DNA of 64,000 nt from Dactylonectria macrodidyma (taxonomy: Eukaryota; Ascomycota; Sordariomycetes; Hypocreales; Nectriaceae), in the NCBI GenBank assembly GCA_020744425.1, contig JAGMUV010000016.1, positions 620,001-684,000 of the forward strand. The letters are read 5' to 3'. This document shows positions 53,631-64,000 of the stretch, piece by piece. The first letter of the stretch is position 1; each line of letters opens with the position of its first letter. Made by a program: the position numbers and the translations under genes. The notes below the pieces were generated by a model. It ran no database searches and was not told the DNA's origin. It saw nothing but the letters and a program-made list of their open reading frames with translations.

Positions 53631-55264
53631 CGCGGCGCTTGTGTTAAACGTATGTGGGCGGTTATTTGTAGAAGGATTCTCCTGGATGATCACCGGCGCA
53701 AGGACACGAAAGGGCCTCGTCGGTTCAGATCGGTCAATCTGATGCTCGCGCTCTGACTGGTGAGGTGTGGTGGTGTTATGGCTGTTGTAGGCAATGTTGT
53801 CGAGCACGATAGGGCGAGATTGAGAAATAAGTACTTGGGCTAGTTGGATGCCGTGTCTGCCTACCAGAACCGACTTCCCTATGGCTAGCCCATTATGAGT
53901 GAGCCGAACAGGCACTCGGCCTCGCTAGATACGGTTGCCTCATGCCGTTTTAGAAAACACGCCACCCTTCAGGTTGGGTCGCAAATGTGGTTGTGTTGCT
54001 GCGCCATGTTAGGTTGAATTGTTGAAGTGCAACTTGTGCGGGGTATGAAATCAGGCGGACATTTTTTCCACATATGTTGCCGCGGGGCTGAGTATCGATG
54101 AGCTTGATGTCGGTTCTGAGTCGGGGCTGATGGAGAGGTTAGAAAGGGGTTGATTGGCTATCTGAGGGACTAAAGGCGAGAAACAGGATACATAAATGAC
54201 TCCATACTAACGACCATGGCGAAACTCGGATGATATGTCGTGTTGCATAGCAAACTGTTTCAAAAATCTCAACTGAGAATGCCTACTATCCCTCCAAAAC
54301 CTTCAGCCTCAGGTTCATGTCTAAGTGCGCCACCAAACCCTCCAAATACCTCATTATACAACGTGGGAACGACGGCGAATTCAACGCAACTGCGTTGTTG
54401 ATGCTTGCCAATAGCACTACGTGTCGTATGGATGCCTACCGACACTTGGAAGGAAAGTACAGCGGAACGCATTATCCACACATCCCAGAGTGCAGCAATG
54501 ACTCCGAGCAGCACTGGTGGGGGCAGAGCCGCATCGGTGGGTGGAGCCGTATTAGAGCAGGTTTTTCAACACCTCATTGCCTGCGCAAGGAATAATCCTA
54601 GTCTATGACTAGGGTCAGTTAAGGGCGAGTCGAGCGAAGTACTGCCCACCAGCGGGGATCATGCATGTTCGCGATTGGTGGATGAAATGAGAGAATAGGA
54701 GGCTCGCCTCCTATTTCCTTCCAAGCGTGAACAATGTGGCACACGTATTGGCAGCAACATTGTTACCGGGCTTGTTCACTTCATGGCGATGACCCGGATG
54801 AACGCATCAGCGAGGAATTAGGCATTACGTTCATGCCCTGACAAATTAACCTTTACACCAGTCGCAGCTAACATTGGATAAAATCGGAATCGCCAATACT
54901 TGAGCACCTAATAATCAACGCACTCCACAGTCATGAGTACCTAGGTATTCATGCACTAAACCTGACGCACTATGCCATATCCAGATCCTAGTGCAACGAT
55001 GGGGTGATTGCCAGCCATCATTCTTCGATAAGGGAATGAGGCTCTGCTCCTCAAGAATTTGCGGTCCGGCGGGGGAGGAGTTCTGCAGGCATGCGGCAGA
55101 GCCTCAATTAATTAAATTCGGGTTGGGGAGCGCCGGTGCGAGGCTGGTAACGCAAATGCTTTGAGTGAGTGAGTGATGCCCTGCTTTTCGTCCAGCTCAT
55201 TCCGGCTGTTGGTTCTCGTAATCAACCCTTGCGTTCTTGATCAGAGGAGCGGTGTTGACCCATC
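53631..55264. other. intergenic region with repeat R2 (b)
   Basis: No gene recognised. Contains R2 copy b and a perfect TACCTAGGTA palindrome at 54938-54947. Confidence 0.5.
53973..54123 (+). repeat. dispersed repeat R2, copy b
   Basis: GTTGGGTCGCAAATGTGGT, TGTTGCTGCGCC, AATCAGGCGGAC, ATGTTGCCG and GGTTCTGAGTCG, the same block order as 45493-45602. Most differences are transitions. Confidence 0.6.
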
Positions 55265-57287
55265 ATGAGCCTTCTCAAGCTCCCCATTGAGATCATTTCT
55301 CTCATTACTGAGCATCTTCACATTGACGACCTCTTCGACTTTGGTCAGACTTGTCACCATTTCCACTACATTATACGCAATGAAAGCATCTGTCGCAAGG
55401 CCCTCCAGGTGAGCTGGCCTCCTCTGTCCTCTGCCACCCGCTGACGTCCTCGCTGACCGCATTCCTCATACCAAGACGGCCAAATTCTCACCGGAAGCCG
55501 TCGAGGCGCACACGCTACATGCTTACGCGAGAGGCCTGCGGAGGCTCGTCAAAAGGCGGAACGCAGTTCGATACGCAGAGCCGTATTTGGTCGCCATTGT
55601 GGCCATGGCTGAGAGCTTCATCTACACCAACGGTGTTCTGTGCTATACTATTGACCGCGAGAATCTCCATATTCTTGACGTGCATCGGTCGGCAGACGAG
55701 GAACAGGTGCTGAAGATACCCTGGATGCTGCAGAACTTGACCTGCAACTCTCAGTGGTCAAGTGTCTCCAGCTTCCGGCCTGTGCATTATTCTCACGGCA
55801 TCCTCTCTTCGTTGTACAGCGACAAGGATTCTGAGGGTGAAACGACGAGCTGGCTAGTCGCTTTGCGCACAAAAGACCTAAAAGTGCTTGCTTTCCGTAA
55901 CCTTGACTCCACGATCCACCTGTTTGTGCGGAATAACGACAAATATCTGGTGTACGGAACGAAATCACAGCCAGGATTCGATGGTCGCAGGCGATGGGCT
56001 CTGCAGCGGCTCGACCTTCAGGACTGTGAGCGACCACCCCCGGTGCTCGTTCTGTGGAACTTCAATGGCTCCAAGCTGGGTCAAAACATTTGTTTCGAAA
56101 TCTTTGACGAGCACTTTTACTGCCTATCCAATAGGAACAAGCTTCGTCCGGAACACGGAAAGTGGAACAACTTTTATCACGTCGTGCGGTTCCCTCTCTG
56201 CGAGGCAACTCGCGAGAGTTGCAAGTCGCCGCCGTTGCGGAATCTCTGGAGAAGGCATGCAGCCGAGGGCCCCGCCGATCAACGCTGGGAGACTCTCCAG
56301 CTCGCAAAAGATGAGGGCTCGGGAAAGATTTACATCTTTGACTCCCGTCGAGAATCACTCACGACAAATTCCATGAGCCAGCGCACCTGCTATAAAAAGG
56401 AGATCCGGTTCGAAGAAGACAGCGAAAATACTGACCTGGCTCGCCATCCCATAGCAGACATCATCGGTGCACTTCCCAGGGAAGAGCTTTCGGACGACGA
56501 GGGCCGAGATCCCAACGCGTGGGACAGCGAAACGCACGCCGAAACTCGGCCCCCGGAAAACGTGCACGTTGGCGATGACGGAGCATTGGGTTCCATGTTT
56601 ACAATAGGGGAATGCTTCGTCCGGTTTTATAACCCTTCGTGCGAGACATTTCTCGACCTCATCGACGATTCCCAGCGCCTGCGGCTCCGTGTCCGGCCAA
56701 AGCTGGATACTTCTCACGAAGACGCATCTAATACGTGTCACGATCAACCACCAGAGTCTCGTGAGGCCTTCCAGAAAAAAAGCAAGAAATTACATCACGG
56801 GGTCAAGTTCTGGCCACCAGATCAGACCTCACCGCCCAGCCCCGAGCTAGCCCAGCTCCGCAGCATCCTATATCCCCAGATCCCCATGGGCGAGATCGAC
56901 TGGGCCATGGACGAGCGGACTCTAATCTATGCCCCGGGTCATGCGGTGAGTAACGGGCCCAGGCCGCTAGTCCTCATTTCGTTTGACCCTGCGATCCGCC
57001 TGCCAGGCTTTACAAAGATGCGTCTGGGTGGTTCAGATGGGTTGAATATCTCGCCGCCCAACGAGCCCCACACGCCGGCAGAGCATCTTGACATGATACC
57101 AGAGGCAACCAGCTCCGCAAACGCCCAGGACATACCAGCTATGGCATCCTCAGGAACCGAGTGTGAAAAGGACCAGCTCAATGCAACGCAAACAACAGGC
57201 CAGCCGTGGGCCATGAGATACCCAGCTCTTTACAAGAGACTTCCCAACACTGAGAGGTCACCTTGCGGTTTCGACATGTCCTTTTGA
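55265..57287 (+). CDS. F-box protein, 651 aa
   Basis: Exons 55265-55408 and 55476-57287, in phase 0 across a 67-bp intron (GTGAGC donor, CCAAG acceptor). The first exon is an F-box: MSLLKLPIEIISLITEHLHI followed by DDLFDFGQTCHHFHYIIRN. This domain binds Skp1 and makes the protein the substrate-reading part of an SCF ubiquitin ligase. The rest has repeated beta-strand-like segments with Trp and aromatic pairs (SWLVALRTKDLKVLAF, NDKYLVYGTK, GQNICFEIFDEHFYCLSN, LNISPPNEP), suggesting a propeller-like substrate domain, with an acidic low-complexity loop. No WD, LRR or Kelch consensus is clear. The F-box exon is separate, so a prediction without it would miss the domain. Confidence 0.82.
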
Positions 57288-59656
57288 TTCTGGTTCTGTT
57301 TAGGGAAGCTCGACAGCTTACGAATCTGCGTGCATGTGTCAATAGCGAACGTGGGCGTGGCCAGCGTGTCGGAAGATGCAATAAATGGAATGAGAGATAT
57401 GGTCAGTCACAAACAGCTAGTATCTAGAATACACATAATAGTAGAGTCGCTACCTTGAGGCTTTGACTCTGAAATCTGATCGGGACAGGCTTTGTGCAGA
57501 ATCTGACATTCTTGGTATAGAATGATGGTCAACATGCGCGTTCTGAGCTGCAAGAGCTGGTGTTTGCCCAGTATTATTTGGCTCGGCGTCTCGAAAAGAC
57601 TAGCGCGGCTAGCGTAGAATCGGAAGAATCACGTCATAGAGTTCCGGTTGCCGCAGGGGGTTCGAATCGCCTTTTGTCGAAGACGGTTTAGTCAGAGGAG
57701 AGTTGGATAGATGGCCGATATCGACGGCAGGCGAGTGTCTATGAGTGGATGATTATACGAGGGAGGAAGAAAAAGACGATACTTTGCGACGGACCTAGCT
57801 CAGAAGTATAGGTACCTAATATCAGCCTCAACAGACATGTCTGGGACAGACCCGAAGATGGCTTAACAGGGTCGACTGCGACATGAGAGTACCCAATGAC
57901 AAAATCCACACTCTGTACCAAGCAGGGCTTAATTCCTAGATTCGGTTAGGGGCAACGCAGTGACCAAAGCAGGAAAGAACTGTAATCTCCTGCTTATGAG
58001 GGACGAAAGCGAAGAGAGAAATTACCGGCTCATTGAGGAGGGAGAAGAAGAATGGTCTGACATCGTAGATAGGTACCATGATGTGATTGCGGCATGTTCT
58101 GTAAACTGCTAGTTTAAAAGACTGGTTCCTATTTTCAGTACACACAAATGAACTTGTAACATACCCAAGGCGTATCTCGTGTGTTGGTATGCACTTTTGG
58201 TAAGTACTCTAAGACCGACTTTACGATAGGATAGGGCTATTAAGAAGTATAGGAGGCCCTCTACTGCCGACAGGCGCAGGTGCAATAGGTTGCAGGTGCG
58301 ACGCGGTAGTCTGGCCTGGGGCATCATGGCGCCTGACCATCCGAGGACTTGATTCCCATCATTATCAGCTGCGGAGAGGGCGCCGGGTCATGATTCTGGT
58401 CAGAGGGTCACGAAAATCACTCGCCCCACAATGCCAACGGGTATTCGTCAACTCCACGGCAGATCCTTGCACCTGTCAGCTACGCACCGCTGTCCACATC
58501 CGTCCCCCCTGTGACACGCGTCGCGGGCCTGGTCGGTCGATGTGGCGATAGCCGATGACAAGACTCCGCACGCACCTGCCGCTAGTCGTGGAGGATCTGG
58601 AAATGGACGTGCGAGGGTTCAGCTGGGGTCCTTCCCCTGCGTACCGTGCGAGATGAACCCTCGACCCCCTAAGTAGACTGTTCGTACCTCCACCGTACAC
58701 TTCCATCGAACCCAGTGTGGCCCATGAGACAACCACCTATTGTTTTTTCGGCTTCAAGCCCCCCCGCTGCACCAACTTGAGCCATTCTAATTAGGCGCAT
58801 CAGAAACTCACTAACTGTGAGTCCTCCCCTACTCGCATCAGCTGATGACAAAAAGTGTTTCTCGTTCATCAAACCTCACCGCTCGCAGTTTTAGCCGAGG
58901 TTTGACCACAAAAAGATGCGCAGGTCCCGGGTACGGACCAAGGTCGAGCTTCAAAGATCGACACAACTAGATTAAGTGCGATGATGCCAGGGCAGTCGGT
59001 TGATGCTCGAAATGCCATTGGCCACGGCAGGCAAGCTTGGGGAAGATGAATCAAACTAGGTGTCGGGTGACAGTTGACCTGGAACCCGCTACTACCTACG
59101 CAAAGGCGATTCCTTCAAGGGGAATCTATGCCCCACCGAGTATCTGTGCCATCGTACTACCGTTGCGCCCCCGTGTGCTTTCTCAATTGCGGGGATGTTA
59201 CATTCCAGACATTTCAAATAGGCCGACAGCATACTACATCGCTATATTGATCATTCACCTTGTACTGGCCTGGCTGGGATACCAATGACAAGTTGAATAC
59301 TGCGACCGAATAATAAGGTTATTGGTGTCATCTGTATGCTGATCATCCTAGTCTCCTTCCCGAGCCGCCCGCCCGGGTCTCCGCCTAACATGCATGTACC
59401 CACTCTCCACATGCCTTTGCCTTGCCTGCTACCCATAATCGGGTCAACATCCTTTGTCAAATAAAAGTGTAGGTCCAATGTGATAATCGATGCCGCCGAA
59501 GACAAACCCAACTCGTGTAAATCGACTCGTGTCTCATCCCGTGGATACCAAATGAGTTTTAAGTGCCCGCTCCTATCCAAGGCGCAAAGCGTAGAGAAGA
59601 GCGAACGATAAGGAAAAGCAGCAGAGGAGCAATAGGGAACCATGAGACCCCATGCA

Positions 59657-59690
<34 letters not shown>

Positions 59691-60237
59691 GAAACGAAAA
59701 GAAAAAAAGACAAAAAAAAAAAGGAAAAGAAAAGGAAAAAAGAAAAGCTACAGAAACGCTGTTGACCTTGCTAAAAATGAACTCAGATGTGTGCAGAGAG
59801 AACGCAACAAGAATCGGCCAGAAGTAAGCCACCATCGCCTCGCCCAACCAGGAGCCGCCACCCACCACCCGCCCCCATATCCGCATCGCTCACTCGTCCT
59901 TGGAAGTTGGCGTCCCTGATAGGAGCGCCTGATTCAGACGTGTGGCCATGCTGATCAATGGCATCCACAGGTGGCGCATTAGCTTGCATCTCTCCCTATC
60001 CCTCGCTCTCTCTTTTCTTTTCCCTTCTTCCCACCCCGCTCCTGTCTGAGTTGTCGTGTATGTAATGTGTGTTGGCGTGTGTGTCCAGACGGCAGAGGGG
60101 TGGTGCCGGTGGTATTCTTCTTGTCTCATCGCTTCCCCACCCGCTTCACCTTCTCTTTCATTCCGTGAGCGTCTGGGTTGAGGAGGCAGGTTTCCTTCAA
60201 CCAAGGTACCCGAAGATCTTGTCATATATCGATTCTC
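57288..60237. other. long intergenic region
   Basis: No supported gene in nearly 3 kb. A 24-A run (59659-59682) and a purine tract to about 59750 yield artefactual Lys-rich or Phe-rich frames. A GGTTCGAATC box at about 57659 is not backed by tRNA stems. The right part is probably the brlA 3' UTR and terminator region. Confidence 0.5.
59659..59682. repeat. poly-A tract (24 A) and purine run
   Basis: 24 uninterrupted A followed by about 70 bp of A/G. It could be a retroposed A-tail, but no recognisable body precedes it. Confidence 0.9.
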
Positions 60238-61405
60238 CTAGTACTCTGAGCCCCGCTTATTGGCTGACTTGGCCTTGGGGGGCGCTCGTCGCTTTCGGCT
60301 ACGCTCCTCTTGCTCGATGACGGGCACAGCAGCGGGGATGTACTCAACGCCGCGGTTGCGGCTGTTGGGTCGGACGTGCAACTTGCGGTGATTGTTGAGG
60401 TTGTCCTGACGGTTGAACTGGTCCTTGCCACAGAACTCGCAGCAGAACCGGTTAGGCCCTTCGCCATGGAAACTGTGAATTTGTTGTTAGTGTCATTATC
60501 TCATAGGAGTTCTGGTGAAACTGTAACTGCTGGAGGTTGGGTACTCACGTTTGCTTGTGACGCTTGAGGTGCTCATTTCGGCGGAACGCCTTGTGGCAAC
60601 CAGGATAGTCGCACTTGCACATAGCTCGTCGAACCACATCCACGGGGGCGGGCTCAGGCTTAACGGACCGCCTCCTTGATGTGCGGATCTGGGCACGCTG
60701 TAGCTCATTGGTCTTGCGTTGAATCTCATGCACTATCATCTTTCGCTCCGCTCGCATCCGGTTGGGCGAGGTAGGGTCGTGGAAGTGATAGGGCGAAATG
60801 GAGTGTCGGTCAACAAGATCTAGAGCGTCTAGCTCGTTGGGCAGTTGCTGCTTGTTGGGAAAGAATGAAATTGGGCTGTCGTTTGCGCATAACCATGATG
60901 AAGAAGTGTCCGCAGCCTCAGAGCCTGAGAGGCTATGTGTGGGAGTCATTATGAAGGAAGTCGCTCCGATGGCAGCATCGGGGGAGATGGCATACATGCC
61001 GAAAGAGTTAGATGGAGTCAAAGATCCCATTGAACCATTCTGGGTCATGTTAAGCTCGAACATCTGCTCGCAGTCGAAACCCAATGGCTCTCGCTTCATG
61101 GGGGTGCCAGGTATGCCATCGAGATAGGGCATCTGATTGAGCTCTGTCTTGATGGGACCGAACAGGAACTTGTTCACGGTTGCCGGAGGGGTCAACTCGA
61201 CTCTGTGACTGCCATGGTTGTATTCTCCGTCAAAGTCAAGCGAAGCCAACTCATGAGAAGTTGATCGTCGAGAGGTAGGAGTAAAAGGGTCGTATGTTGA
61301 TGAGGCGGAAGAGAAGCTAGTCGAGGTAGAAGGGCATGGCAAGGACAATGCGCATGGGTTGGAACTGTCGTCCAAGTCGAAGCGGTATTCTGGCTCGTAT
61401 TGCAT
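60238..61405 (-). CDS. brlA: BrlA-type C2H2 transcription factor, conidiation regulator
   Basis: Exons 61405-60549 and 60472-60238 (76-bp intron, GTGAGT donor, TTCACAG acceptor) encode 363 residues. The N-terminal two thirds are Ser/Thr/Pro-rich, as in activation regions. Residues about 261-315 are two C2H2 fingers, CKCDYPGCHKAFRRNEHLKR...H and CCEFCGKDQFNRQDNLNNH, with the intron between them, followed by a basic tail (RSRKRRAPPKAKSANK) that can serve in nuclear import. Finger sequences and spacing are those of BrlA, the switch that starts asexual spore formation and turns on AbaA and WetA. It is somewhat shorter than the Aspergillus protein. The start ATG is overlapped by a longer upstream frame. 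Two sites fitting the BrlA-response consensus lie upstream. Confidence 0.9.
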
Positions 61406-61580
61406 TGCGAATGAAGGGGTGAAGAATCGTGAAGATCACGGAGATGTGGGGGAATGTGTACTTTGTATATTTGTATGCACGTGTGCGTCTCGTGTGCGTA
61501 CATCTCTTGCTGCAAGCTGTAAGGTCGAGGCCGCACCTCATGTTGGCGGGAGCGAGCGGAGCCGACATGATGTCTGTCAT
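61317..61580 (-). other. upstream open reading frame overlapping the brlA start
   Basis: An ATG at 61580, 175 nt before the BrlA ATG, opens an 87-codon frame (MTDIMSAPLAPANMRCGLDL...) that runs past the BrlA start in another frame and ends at 61317. If both are on one mRNA it would reduce BrlA translation. In Aspergillus nidulans a small upstream frame on the brlA-beta transcript is known to repress BrlA. Here the transcript ends are not known. Confidence 0.35.
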
Positions 61581-61747
61581 TCGAAGCAGCTAGTCTTTGT
61601 CGAGGAGTCTATTGGCACACCATATGTGGTTGAGAGACATGCATTGCACGCTGCGAACCACCGGCGGTGTGGCGCATAGATAAAGTGGTAGATTAAGCCG
61701 AATGGGTGAGTGCGATTACTGAGGACGAGAAGGACTTGAGAACCAAG

Positions 61748-61769
61748 AAAGGGAGCGTAAGTCAAGGGA
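61748..61769 (+). promoter_or_regulatory. two BrlA-response-element-like sites
   Basis: AAAGGGA (61748-61754) and CAAGGGA (61763-61769) fit the published consensus (C/A)(G/A)AGGG(G/A), about 350 bp upstream of the brlA ATG. Such short motifs also occur by chance; self-regulation is only a suggestion. Confidence 0.25.
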
Positions 61770-62007
61770 GGGAGGGGGGGTGGTGGGTGAGGAGGAGCGA
61801 CATGCCGTGAATGGCCAGACAGAACAGAACTATAAGAAAGAAAAAAAGAAACGAAAACCTTGGTTACATACCTCGCGGATAGAGCTGGTGTAGCACAAGG
61901 TCAGAAGAAAACATCCACTTCTTAACTACACGACCGAAGAATCTCGGGTAGCTCGGCAGGAGTTTGGTGAAGGACGGTGGTGACAAGAAGGCGAACGGCT
62001 GTGATGG

Positions 62008-62046
62008 AGACTAGAGCAGGAGACTAGAGCAGGATACTAGAGCAAG
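62008..62046. repeat. 13-bp unit repeated three times
   Basis: AGACTAGAGCAGG twice, then ATACTAGAGCAAG, head to tail upstream of brlA. Confidence 0.85.
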
Positions 62047-64000
62047 ACACAGACGTGCGGGCGGGTTGCTGATGCTTGGGGAATAGATTGAGCCCACGCC
62101 TAAGCCCAAGGTCCGAAGGGAGAAGTCGCGTGTTTCATCCATTCCATGCGACTGGATTCCCGACGGCAAGTTTCAATGCCTGCACCTGCCCTTTCCCGCC
62201 TCTCACGAATACTTGATTGGGACCCTTTGACAAACATCCGCACAGCTTATCTAGGTAGATAGCCAACACGTTACTCTCTACCTACATAGGAGGGCATCTC
62301 TTTCCCGCCATCCGCCATGTTCTCGCCAGCAGGCAGTGGCGTGCTCCAGTGTGCCCCATTGTACTCCAGTGTGCGGCCAGGAGCAGAGAGCAGCGAGATC
62401 AGCCTGTCGCCGATGACAGTGGTGACTAGCAACGCCAAACCTCAGACACCCAAGGACCGCGGAGCCAAAAAGCAACGACTCGCCTGTTGGCAGCACAAGC
62501 TTGCATTAGTGAGGAACTTTTTCAGCTAGGCACCATGACGTCTTTCGGCGCGTTCAAATCCCGGCCAGGCGCATGCCATGCGATAACTAGGATCGCCATG
62601 CCTTGCTTCGGAATTCCTTCGACTACAGGTAGCGGTGGTGGCTTGACGCACTTCCAGCGGACACCAGCGGGCTGGCGGTTCATGCCGTTAGTTGGGGGCA
62701 GAAACTCAAACGAACTTGCTGGACCACATGTCACCCGACTGCAACCATTGATTGAGTTCAAAGTACTCGCGTTCTTAGGAAACGTAGAAAAGGTAGTTGC
62801 AAGAGGGAGGAATAGAGGGAGGAATAAAAGGGTAGATAAAAGGCGTGTACAACATGTCCTGGTGAAGAACGAGAGGAGGGCCACAAAGAATGAGTTTGGG
62901 TAGAAGACGGAGAACGACAAGAGGCTCTAGGTCAAAACTCGATAGTGGTGGCACCCCTATGGTGGAACCTCGCTACTATGAGGGCGCGTTCCTCTCTGAA
63001 GCTGGGCGGCCCTGCATCGAACCAAGACGCAGCGCGACTACTTAGTGGCTGCACTTCTTTGCACTTTAGCAACAAGAAACGACGTGTCGAGGAATTGGAG
63101 ACCGAGGCGGTTGTTCGTTGGCGAGTCGTCTGCACTCGAGCGGAGCTGGGACTCCAGGCGTGACGCTTATCAGATTTCATACGCTGCACTACGTACTCGG
63201 GGCCTCAACTACCTTAGGCAAGCTTAGGTAGGTACGTCTTACCGTAAGGTACCCGTCAACGACGCTATCCTTGCCTTGAACCAGGGCCAGGCCAGTGCCC
63301 TGTCTTGCCTGTGACATGTAGGGAGTACCTCCGCGCGGGAAGGCACCTAGCATCCCGCTAACTCTAGGCGTGTGGAAGGGTAGGTGGCGGAAGGCAACAG
63401 AGAGGAGGGCACGGTGTAGCAAGGGGAAGGAACCAAGTCCTCGACTTTCCGTGCTCCACAACAGCTGATTTTTCTGTTTCCCGCCGTGAGCCAGGCGGTG
63501 CTGAGTCTCGACACATCGGTCCCCACAGGTCCATTGAGCTCGTTGCGACCGTGGTGGGACCGTGGTGGCGACTGTCAAGACTGCTGCTTGACGAGGGTTG
63601 AACGGGACTCTGCCTGCCGCGTGCGCTGTCTGCAGTCGAAGACGCGAACGGTGGCTCGTTTGCTATTCGCCATTCTCCCATGCCGATTTTCTTGTTCCCA
63701 GTCACCCGGCTGTTCAGCTTCTTACTTGATCTGTTGGTTGTGGTCTTGGGGGTGGCGTCTCACACGCTTCGTGCCTTCTTACGATGGATGCAATGGCAGC
63801 TCGTCCTTGTCGGGTTCGTACCAACAAGCTGATATGAGTTGGCACCCATAGCAGTTCATTCTAGCCAATGAACTTGCGGAGGGGACGTGTTGGTGGAGGA
63901 AGCAGCTCATGGGAAAGAGGAGCAGAGAGGGGAGAGCAAACAAACCTTCTCCTATGTCGCTGTGCCGCTGATTCTATTCAGCGCAAGTCCCCCGCTCCGG

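Larger units (their letters stand above)
61406..64000. other. brlA upstream region and right edge
   Basis: A long non-coding region in front of brlA, as is common for this gene. It contains the upstream frame, response-element-like sites and a 13-bp triplication. Frames at 62522-62920 and 63364-63705 lack motifs. No gene is seen at the right boundary. Confidence 0.5.

Noticed and set aside
57640..57680. GGTTCGAATC, like a tRNA B box
   Set aside because: The surrounding bases do not form T, anticodon and acceptor stems at the right spacing.
59563..59919. Lys-rich frame (and a Phe-rich one opposite)
   Set aside because: Generated by the A24/purine tract.
62487..62903. 138-codon plus-strand frame in the brlA upstream region
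   Set aside because: No domain, no splice partners and an equally long opposite frame; kept as non-coding.

Overview
The window is nuclear DNA of a filamentous ascomycete (Pezizomycotina). Short introns (about 46-116 bp, a few near 270 bp) with GT...AG ends and CTAAC-type branch sites, widely spaced genes, HET and LaeA-type families, a mutated Fot1/pogo transposon and a BrlA conidiation regulator all point there. The BrlA type suggests Sordariomycetes, possibly Hypocreales, but I cannot fix the genus. No rRNA, convincing tRNA, CRISPR array or telomere repeat was seen.

Layout. 1-17 kb is an accessory, decayed arm. It holds a kinase-like relic, an intact caspase-like gene that has lost both catalytic residues (4.0-5.3 kb), a broken membrane-protein gene, a convergent/divergent trio at 8.9-12.1 kb (a 189-aa orphan, a frameshifted orphan and a frameshifted LaeA-like methyltransferase), a 13.4 kb orphan and scattered repeats. 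17-32.5 kb carries a RING-H2 ubiquitin ligase, a vWA-domain gene with a tightly spaced orphan behind it, a decayed DNA copy of the RING gene's 5' end, the very large proteasome activator Blm10/PA200 gene and a small convergent orphan. 35.5-37.4 kb is a complete but RIP-like mutated Fot1/pogo element with 50-bp inverted repeats. 39.4-43.2 kb has two tentative genes, one Arg/Asp/Ser-rich, and a secreted beta-lactamase-fold protein without its catalytic Ser/Lys. 46-61.4 kb carries a Sir2 deacetylase, a HET plus C2H2 fusion protein, a coiled-coil orphan, an F-box protein and the brlA regulator, whose long upstream region fills the right end.

The intact genes cover protein turnover (RING ligase, Blm10, F-box), chromatin and development (Sir2, BrlA) and non-self recognition (HET). 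They are not an evident functional cluster. The most unusual theme is that three enzyme-fold proteins (caspase-like, beta-lactamase-like, methyltransferase) have each lost signature catalytic or cofactor-binding residues. In addition, single-base frameshifts at short C or G runs gather in the first 12 kb while long genes elsewhere are intact. At least four dispersed non-coding repeats or duplications are described.
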